Below are positions 17,733 through 26,886 of a stretch of DNA of 64,000 bases, piece after piece; positions within the stretch are counted from its first letter, which is position 1, and every line of letters starts with the position of its first letter. The notes below the pieces were generated by a model. That model was not told the DNA's origin. It ran no database searches and saw nothing but the letters and a program-made list of their open reading frames with translations. The translations under genes and the position numbers were made by a program. Where the stretch lies: assembly GCA_964399985.1 (NCBI GenBank), contig CAYNRY010000002.1, positions 186,001 through 250,000 of the forward strand. The letters are read 5' to 3'. This DNA is from Micavibrio_B sp964399985 (GTDB lineage: Bacteria > Pseudomonadota > Alphaproteobacteria > Micavibrionales > Micavibrionaceae).

Positions 17733-18839
17733 TTAGAAGTTGATTTGTGTACCAAGCAATACGGATGTTGCATCTGCATCACCGGCTGCGCCTGGAGCGT
17801 CATCGAAGTCTGCGTAAGAAACAGAACCGCGGAAGGACATGCCTGGGCCGTATGTGTAGATTACACCACCGGTGTAACGGTCAACTTCAAGAATATTGTC
17901 TTGATCGGATGTCAGGTAAGATACACCAACTTTGAATGGACCAGTTGTGTAGTCACCACCGACGACGACTGTATCAGAGTCTGTCAGACCGAGAAGTGCG
18001 CCAGCGCCATCAACAGAAGCTTCTGTTTGTGTGTAGACTGCACCAAGACCGAATGCGCCGATGTCGAAATCACCGCCAACGTTCCATTGTGATGTATCGG
18101 AGTCAGCAAATGTGTAACCACCACCGAGGATCATGCCAACATTGTTGAAAGAGCCTTCGTAACGAAGAGCAGCTTCCCATACGTTGTCGATCGACGTTGC
18201 GTCGTTCAAGGAGTTACCGTTACCGCCGCGTGATACTGTTACGTCATCAGCGTCAAGTGTCGGTGTGTAGGAAACGCCAGCTTGGAAGCCGGAGAATACT
18301 GGTGTCAAGTAAGTGATTTTATCAGCGTTACCTGCGATATCGTTCGCGTAGTCAATTCCGCCATCATAGAATGGGGAAAGAGCTGCACCAGCTGTACCGT
18401 AGTTGATCGGGTTGATGAACTGACGGATACCGTCGATGTTGTCATCACCTGAAGGAGCAGCAACTTGAAGCAAGTAAGCAGCGCCGTCTTCGTCACCGAA
18501 GTTTACGCGACCCCATGTACCAGCCATGTACACGTAGGATTCATCAAGGTCGAAAGACTCACCGCCGTCAGCGATAGCTTCCAATTGCGCACCAACTGTC
18601 AGACCGTTGTCCAAAGTTGTTTCGCCACCGAAGTGAACTTCAGTTTGACGCAGGATGTCGAAATCGTTTGTACCTGATGTGGAACCAGCAATCAGTTCGT
18701 CATCTTGATCTGTGTAGTTAACGTAGCCTTTGAAGTGACCACCGAGGTTCAGCTTCAATGTGCTGTCGTCTTGCGCGAACGCAGGAGCGGCAGACAAAGC
18801 GAGAACTGCTACGGCAGAGCTCAACAATAGTTTGTTCAT
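17733..18839 (-). CDS. Outer-membrane porin (Gram-negative porin family)
   Basis: 368 aa from the ATG at 18839, preceded by GGAG at 7-base spacing. The frame is open 99 bases further upstream, but that part has no signal peptide. Signal peptide MNKLLLSSAVAVLALSAAPAFA. The mature protein is an acidic 16-strand-type beta-barrel with alternating aromatic/Gly strands, ending in the typical C-terminal LLGTQINF (terminal Phe for BAM recognition). It allows diffusion of small solutes. Codon use is very even, suggesting high expression. A strong terminator follows. Confidence 0.92.
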   Translation of the reverse strand: MNKLLLSSAVAVLALSAAPAFAQDDSTLKLNLGGHFKGYVNYTDQDDELIAGSTSGTNDFDILRQTEVHFGGETTLDNGLTVGAQLEAIADGGESFDLDESYVYMAGTWGRVNFGDEDGAAYLLQVAAPSGDDNIDGIRQFINPINYGTAGAALSPFYDGGIDYANDIAGNADKITYLTPVFSGFQAGVSYTPTLDADDVTVSRGGNGNSLNDATSIDNVWEAALRYEGSFNNVGMILGGGYTFADSDTSQWNVGGDFDIGAFGLGAVYTQTEASVDGAGALLGLTDSDTVVVGGDYTTGPFKVGVSYLTSDQDNILEVDRYTGGVIYTYGPGMSFRGSVSYADFDDAPGAAGDADATSVLLGTQINF

Positions 18840-19065
18840 GGGTATCTCCAATTTAAAGTTTAAATTCGCAGCCTGTAAGGGGCCACATATTGTGGTGTGA
18901 CCACAGGACGACAGAAGTCCTGACAGGCACGACCTCAATATTTACCTGTAAGAGGGCAAAAGCAATCGGCCCTCTGCAAATAAGCCACATTTAATCACCC
19001 ATTGTGGCAAAAAGGGCACATCTGAGGTCAGGATTATAGCTAAGATACTGATATAAATAAAAATT

Positions 19066-19120
19066 ATCAGTAATCAGTCGTCCGTTATCAAATATTCCGA
19101 TGACTGATTACCGATTACCG
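19066..19120. repeat. Inverted heptamer array
   Basis: The left arm has TAATCAG-type 7-mers; the right arm has ACTGATT, ACCGATT, ACCGACC. GTAATCAGTCGTC (19070-19082) pairs with GATGACTGATTAC (19099-19111) with one mismatch. The plan is the same as the element at 1015-1060: short-period repeats in inverted orientation between genes. Confidence 0.55.
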
Positions 19121-19131
19121 ACCACAAAAAA

Positions 19132-19147
19132 CCCCGCCGAAGCGGGG
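19132..19147 (-). terminator. Terminator of the TorF-like gene
   Basis: CCCCGC (19132-19137), loop CGAA, GCGGGG (19142-19147). The minus-strand product ends in a T-run (six A at 19126-19131 on the plus strand). It is 20 bp after the stop codon at 19167. Confidence 0.88.
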
Positions 19148-19166
19148 TTTTCTAAATCTGATTCGA

Positions 19167-19910
19167 TTAGAACGCTCTGGAAACCGTGAAAACGACGCGC
19201 TCTGTGCTACCGTCCAGCGCTGTAGCTGATGGCTCGTCAAGGTCAGTGTCAACATAGTTAACAGTAAAATTGAAGCCGTTCCATGCGTAACCAAGGCCAG
19301 CCGACCATGTCAGGTAGTCTTCAAGATCTTCAATTGTCTGGTAACCGATTGTACCGTTCAATGTCAGGTCATACGGAAGCGGAACTGCAACAGCTGCAGA
19401 TGTAAACCATGCATCACCCGATTCTGCGAAGAACTCGGGAGAGTAGTTAACCGCACCTGTCAGGGCGAAAGGACCGAAATCATGTGTTAACGATCCGGCA
19501 ACTTCCCAGTAGTCATAATCTAGAGAATCGTCAGCGCCCGGGTAAGCATAGTAAATACCGCCGAGTTTCCAGCCTGTACCGAACTGGCTGATCGTGCCTT
19601 GCAGACCGGCATATACGTCGATTTCAATAGAAGCTTCATCGCCGTCGTTGAAATCTACATTCGAGCCCCAGACACCGGCGTAAAAGCCAGGGAAAGCGTC
19701 TGCTTCGTTGTTGTAGGAGTAATCGAAACCGCCCTGAATGGCAGGGCCTTCATCGGACTGGGAAAGACCACGAAAAACGTAATCCGATGTCATGGCGACA
19801 TTGGCGGTAAATGCGCCAGGGAAAGTTGACGCTGTATCCTGGGCTTTTGCAGCCGGAGCAGCTGATACTGCAACGAGCGCAGCAGCAAACAGGGCAATAA
19901 ATTTGTTCAT
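19167..19910 (-). CDS. TorF-family putative porin
   Basis: 247 aa from the ATG at 19910 with SD AAGGA. Signal peptide MNKFIALFAAALVAVSAAPAAKA. The mature N-terminus FTANVAMTSDYVFRGLSQSD and the C-terminal VVFTVSRAF are hallmarks of the TIGR02001/TorF group of small beta-barrel proteins. They lie in the outer membrane, and their substrate is unknown. The signal peptide resembles that of the porin downstream. A terminator follows directly, so the gene is monocistronic. Confidence 0.88.
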   Translation of the reverse strand: MNKFIALFAAALVAVSAAPAAKAQDTASTFPGAFTANVAMTSDYVFRGLSQSDEGPAIQGGFDYSYNNEADAFPGFYAGVWGSNVDFNDGDEASIEIDVYAGLQGTISQFGTGWKLGGIYYAYPGADDSLDYDYWEVAGSLTHDFGPFALTGAVNYSPEFFAESGDAWFTSAAVAVPLPYDLTLNGTIGYQTIEDLEDYLTWSAGLGYAWNGFNFTVNYVDTDLDEPSATALDGSTERVVFTVSRAF

Positions 19911-20140
19911 GTAAATATCCTTAAAGATTGTCATTTATATTCAGCTTGGTGTCTGAATCGTCTGCATTTTGTGTATCGCAGCAACGAATTGCAATCGACA
20001 AGGTTCCACTATGCATTAAAAACATATCTGACGTGATATTTTAGCAACAATATTACCGTCGCTAATTATAGGACCGCCCCTTGAGAACATGTCTTATGCG
20101 TGCTAAGTCCTTATTCCTGAATGTTTTTAAAGAGGTTCGC

Positions 20141-20686
20141 ATGAACAGACCTTCAAAATTTACCCTTTTGGCTTTTACGATTCTCGGCTTAAGCGGCTGC
20201 GGCGTTTTCGGTAAGAGCGAAGCAAAATATCCAACGGGCGCTGATCGTAGCGCGACCGGCGATAATAATATTTATGATAAACCGCAAGGCGTCTTCGGCA
20301 AAGGCGGTTTGCTCGGCGGCGGTCGCGACCGCGATAATAGCCGCGGCGATAACGGCATCGATGTTAATTCCTATTTATGGCGCGCTTCGCTGGATACAAT
20401 TTCTTTTATGCCGCTTGCCTCTGCCGATCCGTTCGGCGGCACGATCATTACCGACTGGTATACAGATCCTTCGACACCATCTGAGCGCACCAAGCTGAAC
20501 GTCTTTATTTTGGGACGCGAATTAAAAGCCGATGGCGTTAAAGTCAAAGCCTTCCGCCAAGTCAAGCGTAGCGGCGGCTGGGTTGATGCACCGGTTGCGG
20601 CTGATACATCGCGCAAACTGGAAGACGCCATCCTGACGCGCGCACGGCAAATGCGCGTTGCCAAGGAAGAAGGCGGACTTTTCTAA
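20141..20686 (+). CDS. DUF3576 lipoprotein
   Basis: 181 aa from the ATG at 20141 with AGAGG 7 bases upstream. Lipobox LSGC gives a lipidated Cys near residue 20. A Gly/Asp-rich linker is followed by the DUF3576 core: VNSYLWRASLDTISFMPLASADPFGG and ITDWYTDPS...ERTKLNVFILGRELKADG. The family is a conserved alphaproteobacterial envelope protein usually found upstream of leuS and lptE, as here. The role is unknown but the location suggests outer-membrane biogenesis. Confidence 0.9.
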   Translation: MNRPSKFTLLAFTILGLSGCGVFGKSEAKYPTGADRSATGDNNIYDKPQGVFGKGGLLGGGRDRDNSRGDNGIDVNSYLWRASLDTISFMPLASADPFGGTIITDWYTDPSTPSERTKLNVFILGRELKADGVKVKAFRQVKRSGGWVDAPVAADTSRKLEDAILTRARQMRVAKEEGGLF

Positions 20687-20705
20687 TTAATCTCTAATTT
20701 GTGTC

Positions 20706-20725
20706 ATTCCTGCGAAAGCAGGAAT
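20706..20725. repeat. REP-like palindrome
   Basis: ATTCCTGC (20706-20713), loop GAAA, GCAGGAAT (20718-20725), inside a GTCATTCCTGCGAAAGCAGG context typical of dispersed palindromes in proteobacteria. It lies between the DUF3576 gene and a convergent small gene and may terminate both. Confidence 0.6.
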
Positions 20726-20731
20726 CTCGCG

Positions 20732-20887
20732 TTAAAGAGGCGGAACCTGCTCTTCCTCGAGTATTTCGCCGCCTTTGCCAGCTTGCTTTTTATCCATCGT
20801 ATCGCGATTAGGGGTTTTATCCTTTAACTCCGGATGGAAACTCGGCCCGCCCATATTATTGGCATTTTTATTCGGATCTTTGGTCAT
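20732..20887 (-). CDS. Small hydrophilic protein
   Basis: 51 aa from the ATG at 20887, chosen because a near-perfect SD (AAGGAG) lies 7 bases upstream. The sequence is charged and disorder-like (MTKDPNKNANNMGGPSFHPEL, then DKKQAGKGGEILEEEQVPPL). It has no cysteine, signal peptide or membrane segment. Small proteins of this composition are common in alphaproteobacteria and often stress-related, but no function can be assigned. Confidence 0.6.
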   Translation of the reverse strand: MTKDPNKNANNMGGPSFHPELKDKTPNRDTMDKKQAGKGGEILEEEQVPPL

Positions 20888-20954
20888 GACTGATCTCCTT
20901 TTAAGACCAACGTCCAAACGCTGTTTCCATTCCCCCCAGTCTATAAAGTTAAAA

Positions 20955-20985
20955 AACACTTGGTGTCTTGGTGTCTTGGTGGTTA
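20955..20985. repeat. Octamer tandem repeat
   Basis: Three tandem units of CTTGGTGT/G (about 20955-20980) flanked by TTAA. Similar ACCAAGAC-type arrays are scattered in many bacterial genomes. Here it lies between the small minus-strand gene and leuS. Confidence 0.55.
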
Positions 20986-21017
20986 ATTAAATACTTCAAT
21001 TTATGGAACTAAGAGTA

Positions 21018-23540
21018 ATGACTGAACGGTACAATATCCGCGAGACGGAAGAGAAATGGCGCAAGATCTGGGACGAGCAAAATACGTTCAAGGTCATTGA
21101 AGATAAATCAAAGCCGAAATATTACGTCCTTGCCATGCTGCCTTATCCATCAGGCCGTATTCATATCGGGCATGTGCGCAATTATTCTCTCTCCGATGTC
21201 GTCGCCCGTTACCGCAAAGCAAAGGGCTATAATGTTTTGAACCCGATGGGTTGGGACGCCTTCGGCCTTCCTGCCGAGAATGCCGCGATCGAGCGCAATC
21301 TGCATCCATCCGACTGGACCTATTCCAATATCGAACAAATGAAGTCGCAGCTTTTATCGATGGGACTTGCGATTGACTGGAGCCGCGAAGTTGCAACCTG
21401 TCACCCAGGTTATTACAAGCATCAGCAAAAGATGTTCTTGGATCTCTACAAAAACGATCTCGCTTATCGCAAAGAGTCGATGGTCAACTGGGATCCGGTG
21501 GACAATACCGTCCTTGCCAATGAACAGGTCATCGACGGCAAAGGCTGGAGAACAGGCGCCGCTGTCGAGCGCCGCAAGCTCAATCAATGGTTTTTCCGCA
21601 TCACCAAATACGCCGATGAACTTTTAGAGGCGATCCCGACTCTTGAACGCTGGCCGGAAAAAGTCCGCCTGATGCAGGAGAACTGGATCAACAAATCCCA
21701 AGGCGCGCGAGTTGCATGGGATGTCGTTGGAACCGATGACAAAATCGATGTCTTTACCACGCGCCCTGACACGCTGTACGGCGCAAGCTTTATCGCGATT
21801 GCTCCCGATCATCCTTTGGCAAAAAAATTCGCAGGCGGCAAAGCGGGCTTTGACGAATTCATCAAGGAATGTCAGGCAGGCGGCACATCCGAAGCCGCCA
21901 TCGAGCAAGCCGAAAAAATCGGCTTCGACACAGGGTATAAAGTTTCCCATCCTTTCGATGCCAATTGGCAAATTCCTGTTTATGTCGCGAATTTCGTTTT
22001 GATGGATTACGGCACAGGCGCCGTCTTCGGTTGTCCCGCGCATGACCAGCGCGATTTTGATTTTGCGACAAAATATAAATTGCCGATCAAGCAAGTTGTT
22101 GCGGCAGAAAACGATAATGCGGATCTCACACGCGAAGCCTACACAGGTCCCGGCACGATCACGAATTCTGATTTCCTCGACGGACTTTCAACCGATGATG
22201 CAAAAGCCGCAGCGATCTCAAAAATTGAATCGCTCGGTAAAGGCCATGGCGTCACGCAATTCCGCCTGCGCGATTGGGGCGCGGTGCGCCAGCGCTATTG
22301 GGGCGCGCCGATCCCGTTCGTTCATTGCGATTCTTGCGGTATCGTGCCGCTACCTGAATCCATGCTACCAGTCGAATTGCCGAAAGATATCAGCTACGAC
22401 AAGCCGGGCAATCCGCTCGAGCGTCATCCGACATGGAAGCATACAACCTGTCCTACCTGTAACGGCAAAGCGACTCGTGAAACCGACACGATGGATACTT
22501 TCGTCGATTCAAGCTGGTATTTCCTGCGCTATCTGGATGCGAGAAACGAAAACGAAGCTTTCTCAAAAGAGGCGGCGCATTATTGGGGCGCGGTCGATCA
22601 ATATATCGGCGGCGTCGAACATGCTGTCTTGCATCTCCTCTACTCGCGCTTTTTCACGCGCGCTTTGCAAGATTGCGGCTATCCGGTTTTAAGCCGCGAG
22701 CCTTTCCTCGGTCTCTACACCCAAGGTATGGTCAACCACGCGACGTATAAAGATCAGAACGGTAAATGGCTCTATCCGACGGAAGTGACACAGAGCGACG
22801 GCAAGTGGATTAAGATCGATGACGGCACGCCGGTCGTGCAGGGCCGCGTTGAGAAAATGTCGAAATCAAAACGCAACACAATCGACCCGCAGGATATTCT
22901 GGAGTCCTACGGCGCCGATGCCGCGCGTTTATTTATTCTTTCGGACTCACCGCCGGACCGCGATCTGGAATGGACGGTTTCAGGACTTGAAGGCGCATGG
23001 CGTTATATCAATCGTCTTCATCGTTTAGTTACTGAAAACTTATCGTCTACTCAGAATTCTTCTGACGATCCAACGGCATTGTTAAGAAAAGCACATCAAA
23101 CTTTGGACGCCGTCGCAAATGATATCGAAGCCTTCCATATGAACAAAGCCGTAGCCCGCCTGCGCGAATTGTCAAATGCGATAGAGGATTATAAAGGTCA
23201 GGTTCCTTTGGAGGTTATTGAATTTCTGTTGCGCGGCCTCAATCCGATGATCCCGCATATCACGGAAGAATTATGGTCTCTACTTGGCAATAAAGAGATG
23301 CTCGCCAATACCGAATGGCCGAAAGCCGATCCCAAATATCTCGTCAATGATACTGTAACGGTTGTCGTGCAATTCAACGGCAAGCGCAAAACCGAAATCA
23401 CCGTTCCCGCCAACGCTGACCAGAAAACGACACAAGATCTGGCTTTCGCCAACGATGATGTCGCGAAGGCTTTAGAAGGCAAAGAGATTAAAAAAGTGAT
23501 CGTCGTGCCAGGCAGAATCGTAAACGTGGTGGTAGGCTAA
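21018..23540 (+). CDS. leuS: Leucyl-tRNA synthetase
   Basis: About 840 aa. The start at 21018 (MTERYNIRETEEKW) fits the family N-terminus. An ATG 15 bases earlier is also open. Class Ia signatures: HIGH in GRIHIGHVRNYS and KMSKS in RVEKMSKSKRNT. The CP1 editing domain contains the TTRPDTLYGA motif that guards against misacylation. Zinc-type Cys pairs occur at HTTCPTCNGK. The C-terminal anticodon domain ends in VVPGRIVNVVVG. It charges tRNA-Leu. It is followed immediately by lptE and holA. Confidence 0.97.
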   Translation: MTERYNIRETEEKWRKIWDEQNTFKVIEDKSKPKYYVLAMLPYPSGRIHIGHVRNYSLSDVVARYRKAKGYNVLNPMGWDAFGLPAENAAIERNLHPSDWTYSNIEQMKSQLLSMGLAIDWSREVATCHPGYYKHQQKMFLDLYKNDLAYRKESMVNWDPVDNTVLANEQVIDGKGWRTGAAVERRKLNQWFFRITKYADELLEAIPTLERWPEKVRLMQENWINKSQGARVAWDVVGTDDKIDVFTTRPDTLYGASFIAIAPDHPLAKKFAGGKAGFDEFIKECQAGGTSEAAIEQAEKIGFDTGYKVSHPFDANWQIPVYVANFVLMDYGTGAVFGCPAHDQRDFDFATKYKLPIKQVVAAENDNADLTREAYTGPGTITNSDFLDGLSTDDAKAAAISKIESLGKGHGVTQFRLRDWGAVRQRYWGAPIPFVHCDSCGIVPLPESMLPVELPKDISYDKPGNPLERHPTWKHTTCPTCNGKATRETDTMDTFVDSSWYFLRYLDARNENEAFSKEAAHYWGAVDQYIGGVEHAVLHLLYSRFFTRALQDCGYPVLSREPFLGLYTQGMVNHATYKDQNGKWLYPTEVTQSDGKWIKIDDGTPVVQGRVEKMSKSKRNTIDPQDILESYGADAARLFILSDSPPDRDLEWTVSGLEGAWRYINRLHRLVTENLSSTQNSSDDPTALLRKAHQTLDAVANDIEAFHMNKAVARLRELSNAIEDYKGQVPLEVIEFLLRGLNPMIPHITEELWSLLGNKEMLANTEWPKADPKYLVNDTVTVVVQFNGKRKTEITVPANADQKTTQDLAFANDDVAKALEGKEIKKVIVVPGRIVNVVVG

Positions 23541-23542
23541 AA

Positions 23543-24058
23543 ATGAAAAAACTTCTTTCTTACTCTTTACTCTTTACCGCCTACTGCTTACCCCTTGCCG
23601 CCTGCGGCTTCCAGCCGATGTACGGCTCGCATTCAGCCTCGGTGGAAAAAACCGAAGCCGGACAATCGATGGCCGATATTGATATCGCCTATATCGAAGA
23701 TCGCGAAGGGCAGATTTTGCGCAATGAGCTGATCGACATGATCCAGCCGCGAGGCGCGTCGCAAAATCCGCGTTACAATTTGACCTTTTCCAAACTTACC
23801 ATTACCGACCGCGAGCTCGACCTGACGAAAAGTTCGGAAGCAACGCGCGCGCAGGTTATCACGACGATCGTCATGAACCTGACGGACAATGAAAGCGGCG
23901 AACTGGTTTTGGCTCGCTCTCTTCGCAGCATTTCAAGCTATAATATCCTGCCGTCCGAATTTGCGACCAACGTGACCGAAGAAGACGCAACCGAAAATGC
24001 GCTCAAGGATCTGGCACGGCAAATCCAGCTTCAGCTATCCCTCCATTTCAATCGATGA
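23543..24058 (+). CDS. lptE: LPS-assembly lipoprotein LptE
   Basis: 171 aa. Lipoprotein signal with lipobox LAAC, then CGFQPMYG, the common start of mature alphaproteobacterial LptE. The rest is the mixed alpha/beta LptE fold, including REGQILRNELIDMI. LptE plugs LptD in the outer membrane and delivers LPS to the surface. It starts 3 bp after leuS and overlaps holA by 4 bases. The signal-peptide region is built from 7-bp units (see the repeat at 23561-23609). Confidence 0.93.
   Translation: MKKLLSYSLLFTAYCLPLAACGFQPMYGSHSASVEKTEAGQSMADIDIAYIEDREGQILRNELIDMIQPRGASQNPRYNLTFSKLTITDRELDLTKSSEATRAQVITTIVMNLTDNESGELVLARSLRSISSYNILPSEFATNVTEEDATENALKDLARQIQLQLSLHFNR
23561..23609 (+). repeat. Heptamer array inside the lptE signal-peptide coding region
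   Basis: Seven successive 7-mers on a TAC/TGC pattern: TACTCTT, TACTCTT, TACCGCC, TACTGCT, TACCCCT, TGCCGCC, TGCGGCT. They encode the hydrophobic core and lipobox. The units resemble those of the intergenic hairpin at 1015-1060. Confidence 0.65.
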
Positions 24059-25068
24059 AATTACAGACCAGGCAGATCGAAGGATTTTTAAAAGCGCCGG
24101 ATAAAGGCGTTCGCGCCATTCTGGTCTATGGTCCGGATAGCGGTCTTGTCAAAGAACGCAGCAAAATTCTTTGTCAAAAACAAGTCGCCGATATCAATGA
24201 CCCGTTCAATGCCGCGCATTTGACCGGCGATATCATTGAAAACGATCCGGCGCGCCTGTCCGATGAAGCCAATGCCGGCTCCTTGATGGGCGGCGCACGG
24301 CTCTTGCGCATCACTGATGCCGGCAACGAAGTCACGGCCCCGCTCAAATTATGGCTGAAGAATAATCCGTCGCCGGATACGCTGGTCATCCTCGAAGCCG
24401 GCGACTTAAAACCGAAAGATTCGCTGCGTAAACTTTGCGAAGCGGAAGGCAATGCCGCCGCGCTGCCTTGCTATGTCGAAGATGAACGGGCGCTCGGCGT
24501 GTTGATCAAGGATGCGCTTCGAGAAGCGGGGCTGACGATCTCGGGCGATGCCGTCACCTACCTGGCCTCTGCCGTCAAGGGCGACCGCGCGCGGGCACGC
24601 ATGGAGATCGAGAAACTTTCGCTTTATATGGGCGCAGAAAAAAACGTCACGCTTCATGACGTGCAGCAATCCTGCGGCGATATCGGCCTTTTCTCACTGG
24701 ATGATTTTGCCTTCGCCTTTACCGGCGGCAATCGTGAGCTGGCGATGAAATCCGTGCGGACGCTCATGGATGAAGGATCGGAGCCCATCGTTATTTTGCG
24801 CACATTGCAAAACCATATCCAGCGTTTTCATCTCGTCAAATCCTTGATGGATATTTACGGCCAGTCGGCGGACGAAGCGATGAAAAATCTCCAGCCACCC
24901 CTCTTCTTTAAAAGCGCAGATATGTTCCGGGCGCAACTCAATCGCTGGCCGGCCAAAAAATCGCGCAATCTTTTGGCCAAGCTCGCCGATGTCGAGGCCC
25001 GTACCAAGCAAACCGGCACGCCGGTAGATACGCTGCTTAATCAGCTGATTTTAAGCGCGGCAGGCTAA
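24055..25068 (+). CDS. holA: DNA polymerase III delta subunit
   Basis: 337 aa. The N-terminal AAA+-like region has YGPDSGLVKER, a degenerate P-loop as expected for delta. The middle contains the YLASAVKGDRARARMEIEKL helix and the C-terminus RNLLAKLADVEARTKQTGTP is the collar domain. Delta opens the beta clamp within the clamp loader. It overlaps lptE by ATGA, the conserved leuS-lptE-holA arrangement. Confidence 0.95.
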   Translation: MKLQTRQIEGFLKAPDKGVRAILVYGPDSGLVKERSKILCQKQVADINDPFNAAHLTGDIIENDPARLSDEANAGSLMGGARLLRITDAGNEVTAPLKLWLKNNPSPDTLVILEAGDLKPKDSLRKLCEAEGNAAALPCYVEDERALGVLIKDALREAGLTISGDAVTYLASAVKGDRARARMEIEKLSLYMGAEKNVTLHDVQQSCGDIGLFSLDDFAFAFTGGNRELAMKSVRTLMDEGSEPIVILRTLQNHIQRFHLVKSLMDIYGQSADEAMKNLQPPLFFKSADMFRAQLNRWPAKKSRNLLAKLADVEARTKQTGTPVDTLLNQLILSAAG

Positions 25069-25122
25069 TTTCGGAACCATCGCCTATCCCGTTCGTTTGT
25101 CTCGAAACGAAAAGAGGACAAG

Positions 25123-25635
25123 ATGAACGCAGATAACGAGATGGAAGCCCGCAATAAAGTATTTGACCTTATCAAAGATATCAAATTCGCCATGATGGTG
25201 ACGCAGGACACCGACGGCCAAATGTATTCCCGCCCGATGGCCGCGCAGCAAAAAGACAGTACCGATGCCCGCAACGAGCTTTGGTATTTCACATCGAAAG
25301 ATTCACCGAAAGTTGCCGAGATCAAAGCCAATGCGGCGATGCTGGTCAGTTATTCTAATCCGGACAGCAATGATTATGTGTCTTTAAGCGGCACGGCGGA
25401 GATTGTTTCGGATAAAAGTAAAATCGACGAATTGTGGAATGACAGCCTGTCCGTCTGGTTTCCGCAAGGCAAAGACGATCCGAACATTTGCCTGATTAAA
25501 TTCAAACCTGAATCGGCTGAATACTGGGATGCACCGTCATCCAAATTCGTTCACGCCTATGGCTATGTGAAGGCGAAACTGACCGGCGAACAACCCGAGG
25601 CCGGTGAAAACAAAAAAGTGCGTCTCGCATCCTAG
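25123..25635 (+). CDS. Pyridoxamine-5'-phosphate-oxidase-like (general stress protein 26) flavin protein
   Basis: 170 aa with a split-barrel FMN-binding fold: FDLIKDIKFAMMVTQDTDG, then SRPMAAQQ, LWYFTSKDSPKVAEI, YVSLSGTAEIVSD and WFPQGKDDPNICLIKF. This pattern matches the general-stress-protein-26 group, which binds FMN or FAD, not true PdxH. The SD GAGGA is 6 bases upstream. It overlaps the next gene tail to tail by 4 bases. The ligand is unknown. Confidence 0.88.
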   Translation: MNADNEMEARNKVFDLIKDIKFAMMVTQDTDGQMYSRPMAAQQKDSTDARNELWYFTSKDSPKVAEIKANAAMLVSYSNPDSNDYVSLSGTAEIVSDKSKIDELWNDSLSVWFPQGKDDPNICLIKFKPESAEYWDAPSSKFVHAYGYVKAKLTGEQPEAGENKKVRLAS

Positions 25636-26822
25636 TTTTCGGTATACGACGTATAATAAGCCCCGATCATTCTCCTTATGTTTTCATCGAGAACCGGATA
25701 TTGATCGAGGCTTCTTTTATCGAAGGTATAGCGGATATCATATTCCGCCGTGCCTTTCGACACATCGACGCAGATCTTCTTACATGAATTGCAATCGAAC
25801 GCGCCGCCGCAGGAATAGGCCGTCCATGAAAAACGTGTTTTAACCGCACAGGCATATTGGGGCGTGCATTCAAGCATGCGCTCTACGCTGCCGCCTTTGT
25901 CCCGCCTGACATAGAAATCAAAAAAAACATCTTCGTCGAACACGCCCGGCTTATAGACCTGCCACTCGCCTGATTTCTCCGGTTCTTCCTTATAGATCGG
26001 GGTTACGCCATCGACTTCGCTTCTGATATGAATCCGGTAATCGATGACTTTCTCCAGCGCCTCTTGTCGTTTTGTTTCATTCATCACCTCGTAATGCGGA
26101 TTGGCCTGCACCTGCAATATTTCATCAGGGCCGTTATCGCCGATAGCGGGCTGCCAATTATAATTGAATGTCACATAAGGGACGCTCTTCCACCACCTGA
26201 CCAGCCTGGCTGAATATTCATTGGGCCGTTTATCCGGTCTTGGCCTTGGCAGGACACTCCAGTCACTCAACAGATCGCGCGGCACATCGAATTTTCCGTG
26301 CCAGAAATCGACATGCACGGTCGCGCCGGACCAACTCGGCGGCACCAGGTAAAGCCGATAGGAAAAACTCAACAAAGCCGGAACAAGAATAATGCCAAGA
26401 ATAATCCATGCATGTTTTCCTGCTTCGCGATCGTGACGGCGGATGAGGAAACCCTTCACCATTTTACGCAAAACCAGAAGCGACGACGCGATGACAAAGA
26501 CCGAAACGATGAAAAATAAGATCAGCAAACGATAGGAAAAATCGTTCACCAGATGAGGATCGAAAAAGAGAAGCCGCCAGTTGAGCGCCGTAATGGGAGC
26601 GATCAACGGCGAGAAATACAAAAGGAACACATTGAGAAACTGGCCCCAGGCGCCATCGCCGCAATAGACAAGAATGACCCCGGCATCCACAAAGTTACAG
26701 GCATTGGCCTTGCGGATTAAGAACCAGAGCAGGCCCGTATTGAAAACAAAAGCCGCCAGATACAAAACCCCCGTCCACCAGGACGTCGATCTTACCGCGC
26801 GGAAAAGTAAATTATTCGGCAT
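25632..26822 (-). CDS. Polytopic membrane protein with Cys-rich C-terminal domain
   Basis: 396 aa, not recognised. The N-terminal half has about four membrane segments (around residues 17-37, 55-75, 95-118 and 140-162). The C-terminal half is soluble, with the Cys cluster ECTPQYACAV...SCGGAFDCNSCKKICVD (seven Cys in about 45 residues), suggesting disulphides in the periplasm or metal binding. It converges with the flavin protein. No transporter or enzyme motif is visible. Confidence 0.6.
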   Translation of the reverse strand: MPNNLLFRAVRSTSWWTGVLYLAAFVFNTGLLWFLIRKANACNFVDAGVILVYCGDGAWGQFLNVFLLYFSPLIAPITALNWRLLFFDPHLVNDFSYRLLILFFIVSVFVIASSLLVLRKMVKGFLIRRHDREAGKHAWIILGIILVPALLSFSYRLYLVPPSWSGATVHVDFWHGKFDVPRDLLSDWSVLPRPRPDKRPNEYSARLVRWWKSVPYVTFNYNWQPAIGDNGPDEILQVQANPHYEVMNETKRQEALEKVIDYRIHIRSEVDGVTPIYKEEPEKSGEWQVYKPGVFDEDVFFDFYVRRDKGGSVERMLECTPQYACAVKTRFSWTAYSCGGAFDCNSCKKICVDVSKGTAEYDIRYTFDKRSLDQYPVLDENIRRMIGAYYTSYTEN

Positions 26823-26886
26823 CTATATAAATGTATCATGGAAGGAATTAAAATCTATGCATACAAAAGTATTAGGAATTATTTCC

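Larger units (their letters stand above)
18840..19166. other. Long leader and promoter region of the porin gene
   Basis: This is 327 bp between the TorF-like gene and the porin start, with no protein gene. It holds the porin SD, several small dyads (for example CCACATATTGTGG near 18883), a second CCACA...TGTGG pair near 18990-19010, the heptamer hairpin at 19066-19120 and the terminator of the upstream gene. The dyads could form a structured mRNA leader or hide a small RNA. No known family is recognised. Confidence 0.4.

Noticed and set aside
17745..18148. Several plus-strand frames opposite the porin gene, rich in Cys and His
   Set aside because: Antisense shadows of a strongly codon-biased porin; no SD or family features.
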